The translations under genes and the position numbers were made by a program. A stretch of 64,000 nt of DNA, from NCBI GenBank assembly GCA_963726575.1, contig CAVSCR010000005.1:744001-808000 (forward strand), written 5' to 3'. The stretch comes from CAVSCR01 sp963726575 (GTDB taxonomy: Bacteria > Actinomycetota > Actinomycetes > JAHEKZ01). The notes beneath the pieces are model-generated. The model ran no database searches and was not told the origin of the DNA. It saw only the letters and a program-made list of their open reading frames with translations. Shown piece by piece: positions 1 through 8,878 of this stretch. Within the stretch, counting starts at the first letter, position 1. Every line of letters begins with the position of its first letter.

Positions 1-567
1 GTGTCCGAGCTGGCCGCCTTCACCGGGCCGGACGTGGAGCAGGAGGACGACATCACGCTGGTGGCACTGCAGCGCACGCAGGGAGCCGCGCACGGCGTCA
101 ACGCACCAGGAGTGATCACGGCGTTCAGCCTGCCCAGCGAACCAGGCAACGAGCGCGAGGCACTGGCCCGAGTCGCCGCATCGCTGACCGACGAGCGGCT
201 GACCCCCGACCAGCTGGAACGGCTCAAGACCGCAGTTGCCGAGGCGACCATGAATGCCATCGAGCACGGCAACCACAACCAGTACGACCTGCCCGTGGAC
301 ATCGCGGTGATCGACGAGGGGACGCAGATTGCGGTGACAGTCACCGACCGCGGCGGCTCGGCCACCGAGGTCGGGTCGACACACCCAGACCTGGAGCTCA
401 AGCTGGCCGGTCTGCAGACACCACGGGGGTGGGGGTTGTTCCTGATCAAGAACATGGTCGACGAGGTGGATCAGACCATCGACGCCGATCGACACACATT
501 GCGACTGGTGATGCGCCTGAGTCCCGACGCCACCACCCAGGAGGAGGGCTCTGATGTCGACGTATGA
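1..567 (+). CDS. PP2C (RsbU-type) phosphatase fused to RsbW-like ATPase, C-terminal part
   Basis: Partial gene cut by the window start. Residues 1-25 carry the end of a PP2C/SpoIIE phosphatase domain (the QEDDITLVAL-type metal-binding strand), so the GTG at base 1 is most likely an internal codon. Residues about 40-175 form a GHKL ATPase/anti-sigma domain: N box EATMNAIEHGN near residue 80, G1 box TVTDRGG near 113, and a G2 segment TPRGWGLFLIKNMVDEV near 141. In the family, the phosphatase dephosphorylates a STAS antagonist and the kinase domain phosphorylates it while binding a sigma factor. The next gene is a STAS protein overlapping by 14 bp, so the module is translationally coupled. The sensory N-terminus lies outside the window. 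Confidence 0.85.
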   Translation: MSELAAFTGPDVEQEDDITLVALQRTQGAAHGVNAPGVITAFSLPSEPGNEREALARVAASLTDERLTPDQLERLKTAVAEATMNAIEHGNHNQYDLPVDIAVIDEGTQIAVTVTDRGGSATEVGSTHPDLELKLAGLQTPRGWGLFLIKNMVDEVDQTIDADRHTLRLVMRLSPDATTQEEGSDVDV

Positions 568-904
568 GGTTGACGTGCGTGGCGAGCCGCCCGTGGCCGT
601 CATGACGCTGCATGGCCGGATCGACCACGAGGCGATGAACTCGCTCACGAACGCGTACGAATCCGCCGTCGTCGCCGACCCGATGGTGATTCTGCTCGAC
701 TTCACCGGTGTCGAGTACATCAACTCCACCGGCATCGCCCTGATCGTGGGCCTGCTGGGGAGGGCACGGGCCGAGGGACGTCGGATGTTCGCCTCTGGCC
801 TCACCGAGCACTACGAGCACATCTTCGCGATCACCCGGCTGTCCGACTTCATCCAGATCTACTCCGACGTCGACGCTGCCGTCGACGGCGCCGCGACTCA
901 CTGA
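554..904 (+). CDS. STAS-domain anti-sigma-factor antagonist 1
   Basis: 116-aa single STAS domain, the usual size for RsbV/SpoIIAA proteins. The segment VEYINSTGIALIV at residues 53-65 matches the phosphoacceptor loop; Ser58 aligns with the regulatory serine of SpoIIAA, with Asn replacing the usual Asp before it. It starts inside the 3' end of the phosphatase/kinase gene, so the stoichiometry of kinase and antagonist is probably coupled. Unphosphorylated antagonist would capture the upstream ATPase domain and free its sigma factor or other partner. No sigma factor gene is adjacent. Confidence 0.88.
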   Translation: MSTYEVDVRGEPPVAVMTLHGRIDHEAMNSLTNAYESAVVADPMVILLDFTGVEYINSTGIALIVGLLGRARAEGRRMFASGLTEHYEHIFAITRLSDFIQIYSDVDAAVDGAATH

Positions 905-923
905 AGGTACGAGGGAGAGTCTC

Positions 924-1274
924 ATGAGTGACCCAGTCCTCAGCATGGACGTCAGGCACCCCAGCGACGGCGTGGCCATCATCGACATCGAAGGCGAGGT
1001 GACGGCCGCCTGCGAGCCGACGCTGATGAAGGCCTACGAAGAGGCCAGCGCACCGAACACCAAGCTCTTGGTGCTCAACTTCGACGGCCTCGACTACATG
1101 AACAGTGGCGGCATCGGGATGCTCGTGACGCTGCTCGTCCGCGCGAACCGGCAGCACCAGAAGCTGGCGGCGTACGGCCTGACCGACCACTACCGACAGA
1201 TCTTCGAGCTCACCCGGCTCGACGAAGCGATCTCCATCCACGCCGACGAGGCCAGCGCGCTAGCGCCGGCCTGA
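924..1274 (+). CDS. STAS-domain anti-sigma-factor antagonist 2
   Basis: Second 116-aa STAS protein, 19 bp after the first and clearly related to it: both contain a TDHYRQIFELTRL/TEHYEHIFAITRL-type segment in the C-terminal third. The phosphoacceptor loop reads LDYMNSGGIGMLV at residues 57-69, Ser61 being the likely phosphorylation site. Two antagonists behind one kinase suggests either redundancy or two separate inputs. The gene sits 12 bp upstream of a hypothetical gene that leads into the membrane-protein array, so it belongs to the same transcript by spacing. Confidence 0.86.
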   Translation: MSDPVLSMDVRHPSDGVAIIDIEGEVTAACEPTLMKAYEEASAPNTKLLVLNFDGLDYMNSGGIGMLVTLLVRANRQHQKLAAYGLTDHYRQIFELTRLDEAISIHADEASALAPA

Positions 1275-1286
1275 GACGAGACGGCT

Positions 1287-2018
1287 ATGACCAAGCAACC
1301 AGACGAGACCCCACGCAACGCACAGGCCTGGGCGGCCAAGGTCGACCGCCTCGAGGTGCAACCAGATCAAGCAGAAGCCGGCTACAACATCCAGGGACGT
1401 CGGATCACGGGTCCGCAGCAGGGCTTCGGCAAGCTCTGGCAGCGCACGTACACCACCAACCTCGGCGACCTCGTCGAGCCGCGTGCCGTCGTGGCCGACT
1501 GGAAGCTGAACTTCGGCAGCTACTGGCCAGACGGCGCCACGTTCCACAGCTCCATCACGGGCGTGACCCCCGGCGACGTGTCCCCCATCGGCATCTCGAC
1601 GGGGCCAGGCATGAAGCTGTCCACCGGCATCCTGGTGCTGTACGCAGACGACGACGAGTTCACCTTCATGACGCCCGAGGGCCACATGTTCGCCGGGATG
1701 ATCACGTTCGGAGCCGAGGACGTCGCCGGCACCACCGAGGTGGGGATCAAGATCCTGATCCGCACCAACGACCCGTTGTACGAGCTGGGGTGGCCGGTGA
1801 TGCGCCGCAAGGAGGACCAGTTCTGGATGGCCACCTTGAGCAACCTGGCTGCTCACCACGGCGTGCCTGATGCGAAGGTGACGGAGTCGACGGTCTGCGT
1901 TGACCGGAAGCGGCTGTGGTCGAACTGGCGCAATGTGCGCCACAACGCCGGGATCCGTTCTGGGGTCCACACCGCGACCACACCGTTCCGGGCCATGCGT
2001 CGATCGTCGCGCGGCTGA
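1287..2018 (+). CDS. conserved-looking protein of unknown function (243 aa)
   Basis: Unrecognised soluble protein with no signal peptide or membrane segment. The middle (residues about 80-195) is rich in beta-type segments and ends in an ordered stretch containing RTNDPLYELGW and a KEDQFWMATLSNLAAHHG segment; the last 35 residues are basic and low in order. The overall look is that of a START/SRPBCC-like or other small-ligand-binding fold, but I cannot assign a family. It lies between the STAS pair and the first membrane paralogue with gaps of 12 and 10 bp, so it is probably co-transcribed and may be the cytoplasmic partner of the array. Confidence 0.75.
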   Translation: MTKQPDETPRNAQAWAAKVDRLEVQPDQAEAGYNIQGRRITGPQQGFGKLWQRTYTTNLGDLVEPRAVVADWKLNFGSYWPDGATFHSSITGVTPGDVSPIGISTGPGMKLSTGILVLYADDDEFTFMTPEGHMFAGMITFGAEDVAGTTEVGIKILIRTNDPLYELGWPVMRRKEDQFWMATLSNLAAHHGVPDAKVTESTVCVDRKRLWSNWRNVRHNAGIRSGVHTATTPFRAMRRSSRG

Positions 2019-2028
2019 CGCAGCACAC

Positions 2029-3273
2029 ATGAACCGACCGGACACGACCCGGGCCTGGCCCTGGGTCGTGTTCGGTTGCGTGCTGCTCGGACTGCTGGTC
2101 GCGGATGCCGTGACGGCGTGGCAGAACGCAGAGCATCTCACCTACACGTACGGGTACTGGATCGAAACGACCGTCAGCATCCCGCTGTTCGGGGCTGTCG
2201 GTGCGGTCATCTGCACCCGAGTGCCAGGCAACGCGGTCGGTCCGGTCATGCTCGCCATGGCCTGCACCAGCGTGGTGCAGGACTTGGCAGGGGCCTTGGC
2301 GTTGACGGGAGTTCACAGCGGCTGGCCGAACATCGTGGTAGGGACAATGGGCGGACTCTTCGCGGCAGCCCAGTTGGCCACGGTCTGCGGTGACGCAGTG
2401 CTGCTGTTCCTGGCACCGACTGGTCGGCCCTTGACGCGACGCTGGGCCAGGGTCCTGCAAGGGTTCATCGTCGTCGCTGGGGTCGGCGTGGCTGCCTCGC
2501 TGTTCGCCGGACCGAACCCGGACTCACTGAAGGGTTATCCCTGCTCGCCGCCGATCGACCCGGGCCATTGCCACTGGAGCGGCGCGGGGCTGTCGCTGCC
2601 GCATCCATTCGCACTGGCGAACGGGCTCGCCCTGATCGGCAACATGGCGTTCGTCGTCGGACTGCTTCTCGGCTGCGTGACGATCGCTTTGCGATGGATG
2701 CGGACTCGTGGTCTTGACCGGCAGCGGGTCACCTGGGTCGTCCTCGGGGGCCTTGCCGGTCCCGTGATCGTGCTCACCGACCTCGCCGTGTCGCCGCTTC
2801 TGTCGGCGTCGGCAGAGTCGTCACAGTTGCACGGTTCGCTCGTGTGGGGTGCCGCGGGGGCGGCCTTCCCCTTGGGCATCGCCGTGGCCGTGCTCAGACA
2901 CGGGCTCTACGACCTGGACCGGGTCGTCAGCCGTACGGTCTCGTACGTGATCGTCACGGGTGCCGTTCTGACGGTCTATGTCACCACGGTCGGCCTGTTG
3001 TCCTGGATCGTGCCTGGCCGGTCCTCACTCGCCGTCGCGGCAGCCACGCTGGCAGCGGCGGCGGCGTTCCAGCCGGTGCTCCGGCGCGTTCGAGGGTCCG
3101 TGGACCGGCGGTTCAACCGCGAGCACTACGACGGACTCCGCACCGTTGACAAGTTCGGCCGCGACTTGCGCCATGTCATCCACCCTGAGGACGTCTCGGG
3201 CAACTTGCTGGAAGCGGTGAACAGCACCCTCGAGCCGGAATCGACCGGGCTGTGGCTCAGGAGCACCTCGTGA
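2029..3273 (+). CDS. array membrane protein 1 of 12 (414 aa)
   Basis: Polytopic membrane protein with roughly eight hydrophobic segments. ATG at 2029 is chosen over the longer open frame because it lies just after the preceding gene. Landmarks shared by the array, in order: an FPxGxxxxxWR-type loop (here APTGRPLTRRW), a basic RxxGxxRxxxxW segment, a GLYDLDRVVSRTVSYV motif about residue 300, two more hydrophobic segments, then a basic RRVRGSVDRRFNREHYD segment and an LWLR tail. From memory this C-terminal unit occurs upstream of HisKA_3/HATPase domains in actinobacterial sensor kinases; the kinase part is absent. An external loop near residue 175 holds a cysteine pair (CSPPIDPGHC). It is the most divergent copy, with YDLDR instead of YDIDR. 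Confidence 0.88.
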   Translation: MNRPDTTRAWPWVVFGCVLLGLLVADAVTAWQNAEHLTYTYGYWIETTVSIPLFGAVGAVICTRVPGNAVGPVMLAMACTSVVQDLAGALALTGVHSGWPNIVVGTMGGLFAAAQLATVCGDAVLLFLAPTGRPLTRRWARVLQGFIVVAGVGVAASLFAGPNPDSLKGYPCSPPIDPGHCHWSGAGLSLPHPFALANGLALIGNMAFVVGLLLGCVTIALRWMRTRGLDRQRVTWVVLGGLAGPVIVLTDLAVSPLLSASAESSQLHGSLVWGAAGAAFPLGIAVAVLRHGLYDLDRVVSRTVSYVIVTGAVLTVYVTTVGLLSWIVPGRSSLAVAAATLAAAAAFQPVLRRVRGSVDRRFNREHYDGLRTVDKFGRDLRHVIHPEDVSGNLLEAVNSTLEPESTGLWLRSTS

Positions 3274-4291
3274 CCAGGCGAATCGGCTTGCTCGTCGTCC
3301 TCGCAGTCGGGGCCGTGATCGCGGGTTCACAGGTGGTCGCCGCCGTGTCGTACTCGGGCGGTTCCGACACGGTCAGTCTGGTCAGGGCGGCGGCGACCTG
3401 GTCTGTTCTGAACGTCGTGGTCGGACTGATCCTCGTCTGGAAACGACCGGCTCTCCGGTTCCCGTGGTTGATGTTCTCGTCGGGGCTGGTCATGGCGCTC
3501 ATGGTGATGAGCTCACTGCGTCCCGGTGGCGACCCCAACGGTCTCTACTTCTTCGTGGCCGCCTTGCCCGCACTCCTTGCCCAGTTGTTTCCCACCGGTA
3601 GACCGATCAGTGGGCCGCTGGGCTGGGCGACATACGCAGGCGTAGCCAACATCGTGGCGATGGCGATCAAGTCGAGCCCAGTCATGCAGTACCTATGGCT
3701 CGGATCCTTGTTGGCCACGGTCCCGGTCGTCGCGGTTCGGTTCCACCGCTCATCTGGCGTCGAGCGGGCACAGCTCAAGTGGTTCTTCTACTCGGTCGCT
3801 GGTGCCGTCGCCGGCTGGCTGGCCTCAGCGCCGGTCCGTCACGTCTTCGGTGGCGAGTGGGCAGTGTCGGTCGCCCTGGCACTCCCGACCCTCGGGATCG
3901 TGGTCTCGCTTCTTCGCTACCACTTGTACGACATCGACCGCGTCATCAGTCGCACCGCGTCCTACGTGTGGTGACCGGCCTCGTCCTCGGTACGTACGGG
4001 GCAGTCGTCGGCGTCGTCCTCCACGTGCTGCCGGATTCATCGAACGTTGCGGTGGCCGCTGCCACCCTGAGGGCAGCAGCGATTGCCCGGCCCGCGGTGA
4101 CGCGAGTTCGGTCGGTGGTGGATCGCCGTTTCGACCGCGCCCGATACGACCAAGTCCGTACTGTCGGAAGATTCGGCAATGAGTTGTCCACGTTGGTGCG
4201 TCCCAACGATGTGACCGTTCGCCTGTTGGGCACGGTCGAGGCCAGCCTGCAGCCCACCTCCTGCACCCTGTGGCTCCAGGGGCCGGCATGA
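3270..4291 (+). pseudogene. array membrane protein 2, single-base frameshift
   Basis: GTG at 3270 overlaps the TGA of copy 1 (GTGA). The reading frame is open to TGA at 3972-3974, ending right after LYDIDRVISRTASYV. The rest of the conserved C-terminus (VVTGLVLGTYGAVV, VDRRFDRARYD, LWLQ tail) continues in the +2 frame up to 4291. Comparison with siblings, which read SYxVVTG or SYAIVTG, places a one-base loss in the GTG/GTGG run around 3966-3972. The N-terminal half resembles copy 5 (both have LFPTGRP and FHRSxGxERAQLKWF segments). Either a recently inactivated copy or a sequencing error; the truncated product would lose the last 105 residues. Confidence 0.8.
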
Positions 4292-5448
4292 CTCCACAGC
4301 GGGCTAGAATGGTCAGCAGCGGCCTGCTTGTCGCTACCGTGGCCGGTCTCACGACGTGCACGCTCGTCGCCCGCCACTACGGTGACGCGGCCGGAATCCT
4401 TCCCTTCCTTCCGACCATGGTCACCTTCGCCGTCGTCGGCGCCCTGATCAGTGCACGCAGATCGACGAACTCCATCGGATGGCTCTTTCTCGGATTCGCC
4501 CTCATGGGAGCCGTCGGCCTGACGGCTCAGGCGGTGGCTGCTTCCGTGGGAGACGCCACCGTGGCCTCGACCACCGTGGCCTGGGCCGCGTGGGTGAGCG
4601 TGGTCTACATCGAGATTGCCGTGACACCGATGCTGCTGGCGATCTTGCTATTCCCCACGGGCAACCCGACCTCGCCGCGCTGGAACTGGACGATCTGGTT
4701 CGTCGTGACTGTGGGCCTCGTGGGTGCGAGTGCGACGGCACTGTCCGATGCAAACTTCAACACGGGCGCGGGATTCCACTTCCGGGATCCCCTGACGCCC
4801 CTCCCAGTCGCTGTCGTCCGGCCGATCTACGGTGGCTACCAGTTTCTGGAGCTGACCTCGATGCTCCTTGTCGCCGCGAGTCTCGCGGTGCGTTACCGGC
4901 GAGCCGACAGCCTGGAGCGACAGCAGATCAAGTGGGTCCTGCTGGCGGTCGGTGTGATGGTCGCCGGATTTGTCGTCTTCGCAGCCACCAACATCGTCGG
5001 CGGCAATGTGGTTCTCGCGTTCATCTTGTTCGCACCCTTGATCCCCATTTCCGTCGCCATCGCGATCTTCCGCTACCGCCTTTACGACATTGATCGGATC
5101 ATCAGCCGGACCACGTCGTACATCGTCGTCAGCGCCGTCGTGCTCGCGACGTATGGCGTCGTTGTCTCGATCGTGCTGCGTGTACTTCCGGACTCGTCCA
5201 ATCTGGCTGTCGCCACCGCCACCCTCGCCGCTGCCGCCGTTGCCCGACCGGCGGTGCGTCGGGTCCAATCCACAGTCGACCGACGGTTCGACCGGACGAG
5301 GTACGACGGGCAGGTCGCTGTGCATGCCTTCGGTGCCCGGCTGGCGACCGAGGTCGCCGGTGAAGCCGTCATCAACGACCTGCGCCACGTCCTCGCCACG
5401 ACGGTTCAGCCGGCGTCCGTGCAGGTCTGGGTCAGTGATGCGACATGA
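4288..5448 (+). CDS. array membrane protein 3 of 12 (386 aa)
   Basis: ATG 4288 overlaps the TGA of copy 2 by four bases. All landmarks are present: STNSIGWLFLGFAL near residue 55, LFPTGNPTSPRWNW, SLERQQIKWV, YRLYDIDRIISRTTSYIVV, VDRRFDRTRYD, and the tail VQVWVSDAT in place of LWLR. The external loop before the fifth hydrophobic segment contains RDPLTP, a version of the NP(L/I/F)xP motif seen in most siblings. Expression should be coupled to copies 2 and 4. Confidence 0.87.
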   Translation: MTPQRARMVSSGLLVATVAGLTTCTLVARHYGDAAGILPFLPTMVTFAVVGALISARRSTNSIGWLFLGFALMGAVGLTAQAVAASVGDATVASTTVAWAAWVSVVYIEIAVTPMLLAILLFPTGNPTSPRWNWTIWFVVTVGLVGASATALSDANFNTGAGFHFRDPLTPLPVAVVRPIYGGYQFLELTSMLLVAASLAVRYRRADSLERQQIKWVLLAVGVMVAGFVVFAATNIVGGNVVLAFILFAPLIPISVAIAIFRYRLYDIDRIISRTTSYIVVSAVVLATYGVVVSIVLRVLPDSSNLAVATATLAAAAVARPAVRRVQSTVDRRFDRTRYDGQVAVHAFGARLATEVAGEAVINDLRHVLATTVQPASVQVWVSDAT

Positions 5449-6602
5449 CTCTGACCATCGAGAAGACCAACGGTGGCCGGGACCGCAGCGGGCGACGGGT
5501 TCCCCTTCTTCTGGCCGTCTTGGCGGTGGTCTCGCTCCTCGTCGACTGTGCGTTCATCCGGTCGGTGGGCGACGCCTCGACCCTGCTGGTGCCGATCAGC
5601 TTTCTGGCCGTGGGCGCGCTGATCGCCCGGCGGGACCCGAGCCACGTCGAGGGACGGCTGATGCTCGCCACCGCCCTCGCCTGGGGCGTCGCACTCGCCA
5701 CTCCGTTCGATGGCGGGTGGGTCGTACCCGTGGGTCTGATGGGCACCCACCTGGTGCTGCGCTTCCCCAATGGCCGCCTCCCGTCAGTTCGGTGGCGGTG
5801 GTTCTCGCACTGGTGCACCTTCATGATCATCGTGCTCACGGTCGTGGTGACGACAGCATCGAAGATCACTTCGCAGGGTGTGGTGAACCCGTACTACGTG
5901 CGCCAGACCCAGGTCTTCTCGTTCTTCCTCATCGCGTTTCCTTTGAGTCTGTTGGTCAGCGCCGCCTCGGTGTACATCAGGTTCCGGCGCTCGTCAGCCT
6001 TGGAGCGGACTCAAATCCGTTGGCTGGCGGCTGCCGCCGCCGCAATCGTCACGATCTACACGACGACGCTGATCGTGTCGCTCGGCTACGACGCGACCCA
6101 TCACATCGACAGCACCAACTCCAACTGGTTCGCGCCCAAATACCCAGCGTGGCTTCTCGGACTTCAGCTCCTGGCACTCATGTCCTTCCTGCTCATTCCA
6201 ACGGCGTTCGGCGTCGCGATCCTGCGGTACCACCTGTACGACATCGACCGGATCATCTCCCGTACGACGTCGTACGCAATCGTCACGGGGCTGCTGCTCG
6301 GAACGTACGCGGTGGTCGTCACGGTCGTCCTTCACGCGCTACCGGACTCGTCAAACCTCGCGGTCGCCGCCGCCACGCTCACCGCGGCAGCTGTGGCCCG
6401 CCCGGCCATACGGCGCGTGCAGTCGACGGTGGATCGCCGGTTCGACCGAGCCCGCTACGACCAGCTCCGGACCGTGGACTTGTTCGGGAAGGAACTGCGC
6501 CAGCTGGCTCGTCCCGACGACGTCAGCCGTCGACTTCTGGTCACCGTGCAGGCGGCGCTCCAGCCCACGACGGCCACCTTGTGGTTGGGGCGCACAACGT
6601 GA
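5445..6602 (+). CDS. array membrane protein 4 of 12 (385 aa)
   Basis: ATG 5445 overlaps the stop of copy 3. The N-terminus is the shortest cytoplasmic one (MTLTIEKTNGGRDRSGRR) and the PxNxIGWL motif is replaced by RRDPSHVEGRLMLA. The loop FPNGRLPSVRWRW, the SSALERTQIRWLA segment, YHLYDIDRIISRTTSYAIVTG and VDRRFDRARYDQLRTVD are well conserved. The loop preceding the YDIDR core is long and polar (HHIDSTNSNW), unlike in its neighbours. The tail is TLWLGRTT. Confidence 0.87.
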   Translation: MTLTIEKTNGGRDRSGRRVPLLLAVLAVVSLLVDCAFIRSVGDASTLLVPISFLAVGALIARRDPSHVEGRLMLATALAWGVALATPFDGGWVVPVGLMGTHLVLRFPNGRLPSVRWRWFSHWCTFMIIVLTVVVTTASKITSQGVVNPYYVRQTQVFSFFLIAFPLSLLVSAASVYIRFRRSSALERTQIRWLAAAAAAIVTIYTTTLIVSLGYDATHHIDSTNSNWFAPKYPAWLLGLQLLALMSFLLIPTAFGVAILRYHLYDIDRIISRTTSYAIVTGLLLGTYAVVVTVVLHALPDSSNLAVAAATLTAAAVARPAIRRVQSTVDRRFDRARYDQLRTVDLFGKELRQLARPDDVSRRLLVTVQAALQPTTATLWLGRTT

Positions 6603-7699
6603 CCCGCCGTCTGCTCACCTACAGCGCGCTCGGCGCCGCCGGTGCGATCACCTTCGCCTCACTCGTCAACGCAGCACTCCAACCGAGCCGGATGGCGAAG
6701 GCCGATCAGCCGATGGCCGGTGCGCTGGCCGTCTGGTCACTCTCGTACTTCCTGCTGGGTGCGCTCCTCGTGCTCCGCCGGCCGAAGTTGCTGATCCCGT
6801 GGCTCCTCGTGGCAATCGGCGTCTGCAACGCGTTCACGGAGAACTTCGTGAGCGTCGACAGCAACAGTCCCGTGTTCGCGCAACGGGCGGATGTGGTGCT
6901 CTTCGTCGTGTTCGCGGCGACCTTCGCACTGCTGGTGCAGCTGTTCCCCACGGGACGCCCGCTGCCCGGATTCTGGCGCTGGATCACAGCAGCACTCGTG
7001 TCGAGTACGGCAGTGATCGCCGTAGGGCAGGCATTCGGCGTGAAGGCCCCCAGCAGTCCGGGCGTCATCTCGGTTGCCGTCTTCGTCGTCGCCGTGACCT
7101 ACGGGGTGGGGATGCTCGGGTCCGTCCCGATGCTGGCCTGGCGATTCCACCGTTCTCGAGGGGCCGAGCGAGCTCAGCTGAAGTGGTTCCTGTTCAGCGT
7201 CGTCATCGCTCTGGTCGCCTGGTTCCAGGCCAGCTCTCAGCTTCCACTGCCCACGGTCCGACACTTGATGTTCGCGGTGGCACCCGTGCTGCCAGCCGTG
7301 GCGATCGCGATCGCACTCATGCGCTACCGCTTGTACGACATCGACAGGGTGATCTCCCGAACCACCTCGTACGCGGTGGTCACCGCCGTCGTCCTGATCG
7401 TGTACTTCGCCGTCGTGACGACCGCGAGCCGCATCTTCAACCACTCCGACGCTGTCGTCGTTGCCGCAGCGACCCTGCTGGCAGCTGCAGTCTTCCAACC
7501 CATCTTGCGACGCGTGCAGCGTGCCGTCGACCATCGCTTCAACCGGTCTCGCTACGACGCTTCGCGGATCGTCGACGACTTCGGCCGCCAGCTGCGACAT
7601 GACGTCGACACCGTCTCGATCGAGTCGGGCCTGATCCTGGCGATCGAAGAGACTCTGCAGCCGGCTCAGGCGTCCCTGTGGGTCCGGGGGCAGGCATGA
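6599..7699 (+). CDS. array membrane protein 5 of 12 (366 aa)
   Basis: Smallest intact copy. GTG at 6599 sits in GTGA with the stop of copy 4; a much longer open frame exists upstream but overlaps copy 4 and is rejected. It belongs with copy 2 in having a short first half without the PxNxIGWL motif. LFPTGRPLPGFWRW, FHRSRGAERAQLKWFLFS, YRLYDIDRVISRTTSYAVV, VDHRFNRSRYD and LWVRGQA mark the family order. The VDRR motif has an H for R change (VDHRF). Confidence 0.86.
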   Translation: MTRRLLTYSALGAAGAITFASLVNAALQPSRMAKADQPMAGALAVWSLSYFLLGALLVLRRPKLLIPWLLVAIGVCNAFTENFVSVDSNSPVFAQRADVVLFVVFAATFALLVQLFPTGRPLPGFWRWITAALVSSTAVIAVGQAFGVKAPSSPGVISVAVFVVAVTYGVGMLGSVPMLAWRFHRSRGAERAQLKWFLFSVVIALVAWFQASSQLPLPTVRHLMFAVAPVLPAVAIAIALMRYRLYDIDRVISRTTSYAVVTAVVLIVYFAVVTTASRIFNHSDAVVVAAATLLAAAVFQPILRRVQRAVDHRFNRSRYDASRIVDDFGRQLRHDVDTVSIESGLILAIEETLQPAQASLWVRGQA

Positions 7700-8878
7700 C
7701 AGAGCGGCGCAGGCGTCAATTGGCCCAGGTGATTTGGTTTCTCGGCCTGATGCTCACCCTCGCCGGCTTGGTCTTCGCACGCATTGGTACGTTCGGCACC
7801 GATCACATGACGATCTTGATCGGCCTGTCACAGGGGACCGCACTGGTCGCGGTCGGAGTAGTCGGACTGGTCGTGGCTCTGAAGCAGCCGAGGAACGCGA
7901 TCGGCTGGATCTACCTCGCCTTCTGGGTGGCGACCGGCGTCATGAGCCTGTCCACCGGCTATGGCCACTGGGCGACCAGTCGTCCACGCCGGCGCGTTCG
8001 GCGGCGAGTTCGCCGTCTGGTTGCACAACTGGGCCTGGGTACCGGCTGCTGTGCCTGCTGTTGTCGTTCCCGTTCCTGTTGTTCCCCGACGGGCACCTGC
8101 CATCGCCTCGGTGGCGTTACGTGGCCTGGTGGGTCGTCATCACCGCCTCCTCTGGAGCATCGCCTTCGCCTTCGAGGGACACGACTTCGCCGACGCACGA
8201 GGCCTGCACGAGGCGAACCCGTTCACGCCGACTTCGCTGGTCTCGTTCTTCGACCTCATGCGCAATGTCGGTGCGGGCCTGTTCTTCTCGGCCATGATTC
8301 TGTGCCTGGTCTCTCTGTACGTCAGATTCCGTCGGGCTGAGGACATGGAGCGAGCCCAGATCAAGTGGCTGTTCTTCTCCGGTGCCGTCACTTTCGGCTT
8401 TCTGCTGCTGCCCGCTGATCACGGGAATGGTGGGTGGGTCGACGTTCTCATGGGATTCGTGCTGGTCTTGATCCCGATCTCGGTGTGTGTGGCGATCCTT
8501 CGCTACCGGCTCTGCGACATCGACCGGATCATCAGCCGCACCACGTCCTACGCCATCGTCACCGGACTGCTCATCGCCACGTTCGTCGCGATCGTCGCCC
8601 TCGCCTCATCGGTGCTCGGCCCGAAGAACCAGCTCGGCGTCGCCATCGCCACCCTGGTCGCCGCAGCCCTCGCCCGACCGGTCCTGGCCCGAGTCCAGCG
8701 CGTCGTCGACCGCCGCTTCGACCGCGCCCGCTACGACGCTCAACACACCATCGACGCGTTCGGCGGACGGCTACGCAACGAGGTCGACGTCTCGTCAGTC
8801 TCCCTCGACCTGGTCGACACGGTGTCGGACGTCCTCTCCCCCAACCAGCTCAGCCTCTGGCTGCGGGAGGGAACATGA
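7696..8878 (+). pseudogene. array membrane protein 6, multiply frameshifted
   Basis: ATG 7696 overlaps the stop of copy 5. Homologous sequence is spread over three frames: frame 1 to about 7975 (to GYGHWAT), frame 2 for about 7976-8040 (VHAGAFGGEFAVWLHNWAWVP), frame 3 for about 8043-8150 (LLCLLLSFPFLLFPDGHLPSPRW, the expected FPxG..W loop), then frame 2 again from about 8150 to 8878. That requires at least three indels within 200 bp, more than expected from one random sequencing slip. The core motif is also altered, YRLCDIDRIISRT with Cys for Tyr. The 3' part is nearly identical to copy 7. Confidence 0.82.
8502..8776 (+). repeat. near-identical 275-bp segment, copy in array gene 6
   Basis: Covers the YxLxDIDR motif to the RYDAQHTIDAFGGRL segment. 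It aligns without gaps to 9728-10002 (offset 1226 bp); I count about 18 mismatches, most at third positions. Sequence on both sides is much more diverged, which fits recent gene conversion or a recent duplication between neighbours. Confidence 0.8.

Noticed and set aside
5090..6598. Long open frame joined in frame to array gene 5 (total 869 codons)
   Set aside because: The first 500 codons read as a Pro/Arg-rich shadow of array genes 3 and 4 in another frame; the true gene starts at the GTG at 6599.
8434..8874. In-frame upstream extension of array gene 7
   Set aside because: Translates to an Arg/Pro-rich shadow of array gene 6; the ATG at 8875 fits the 4-bp overlap rule.
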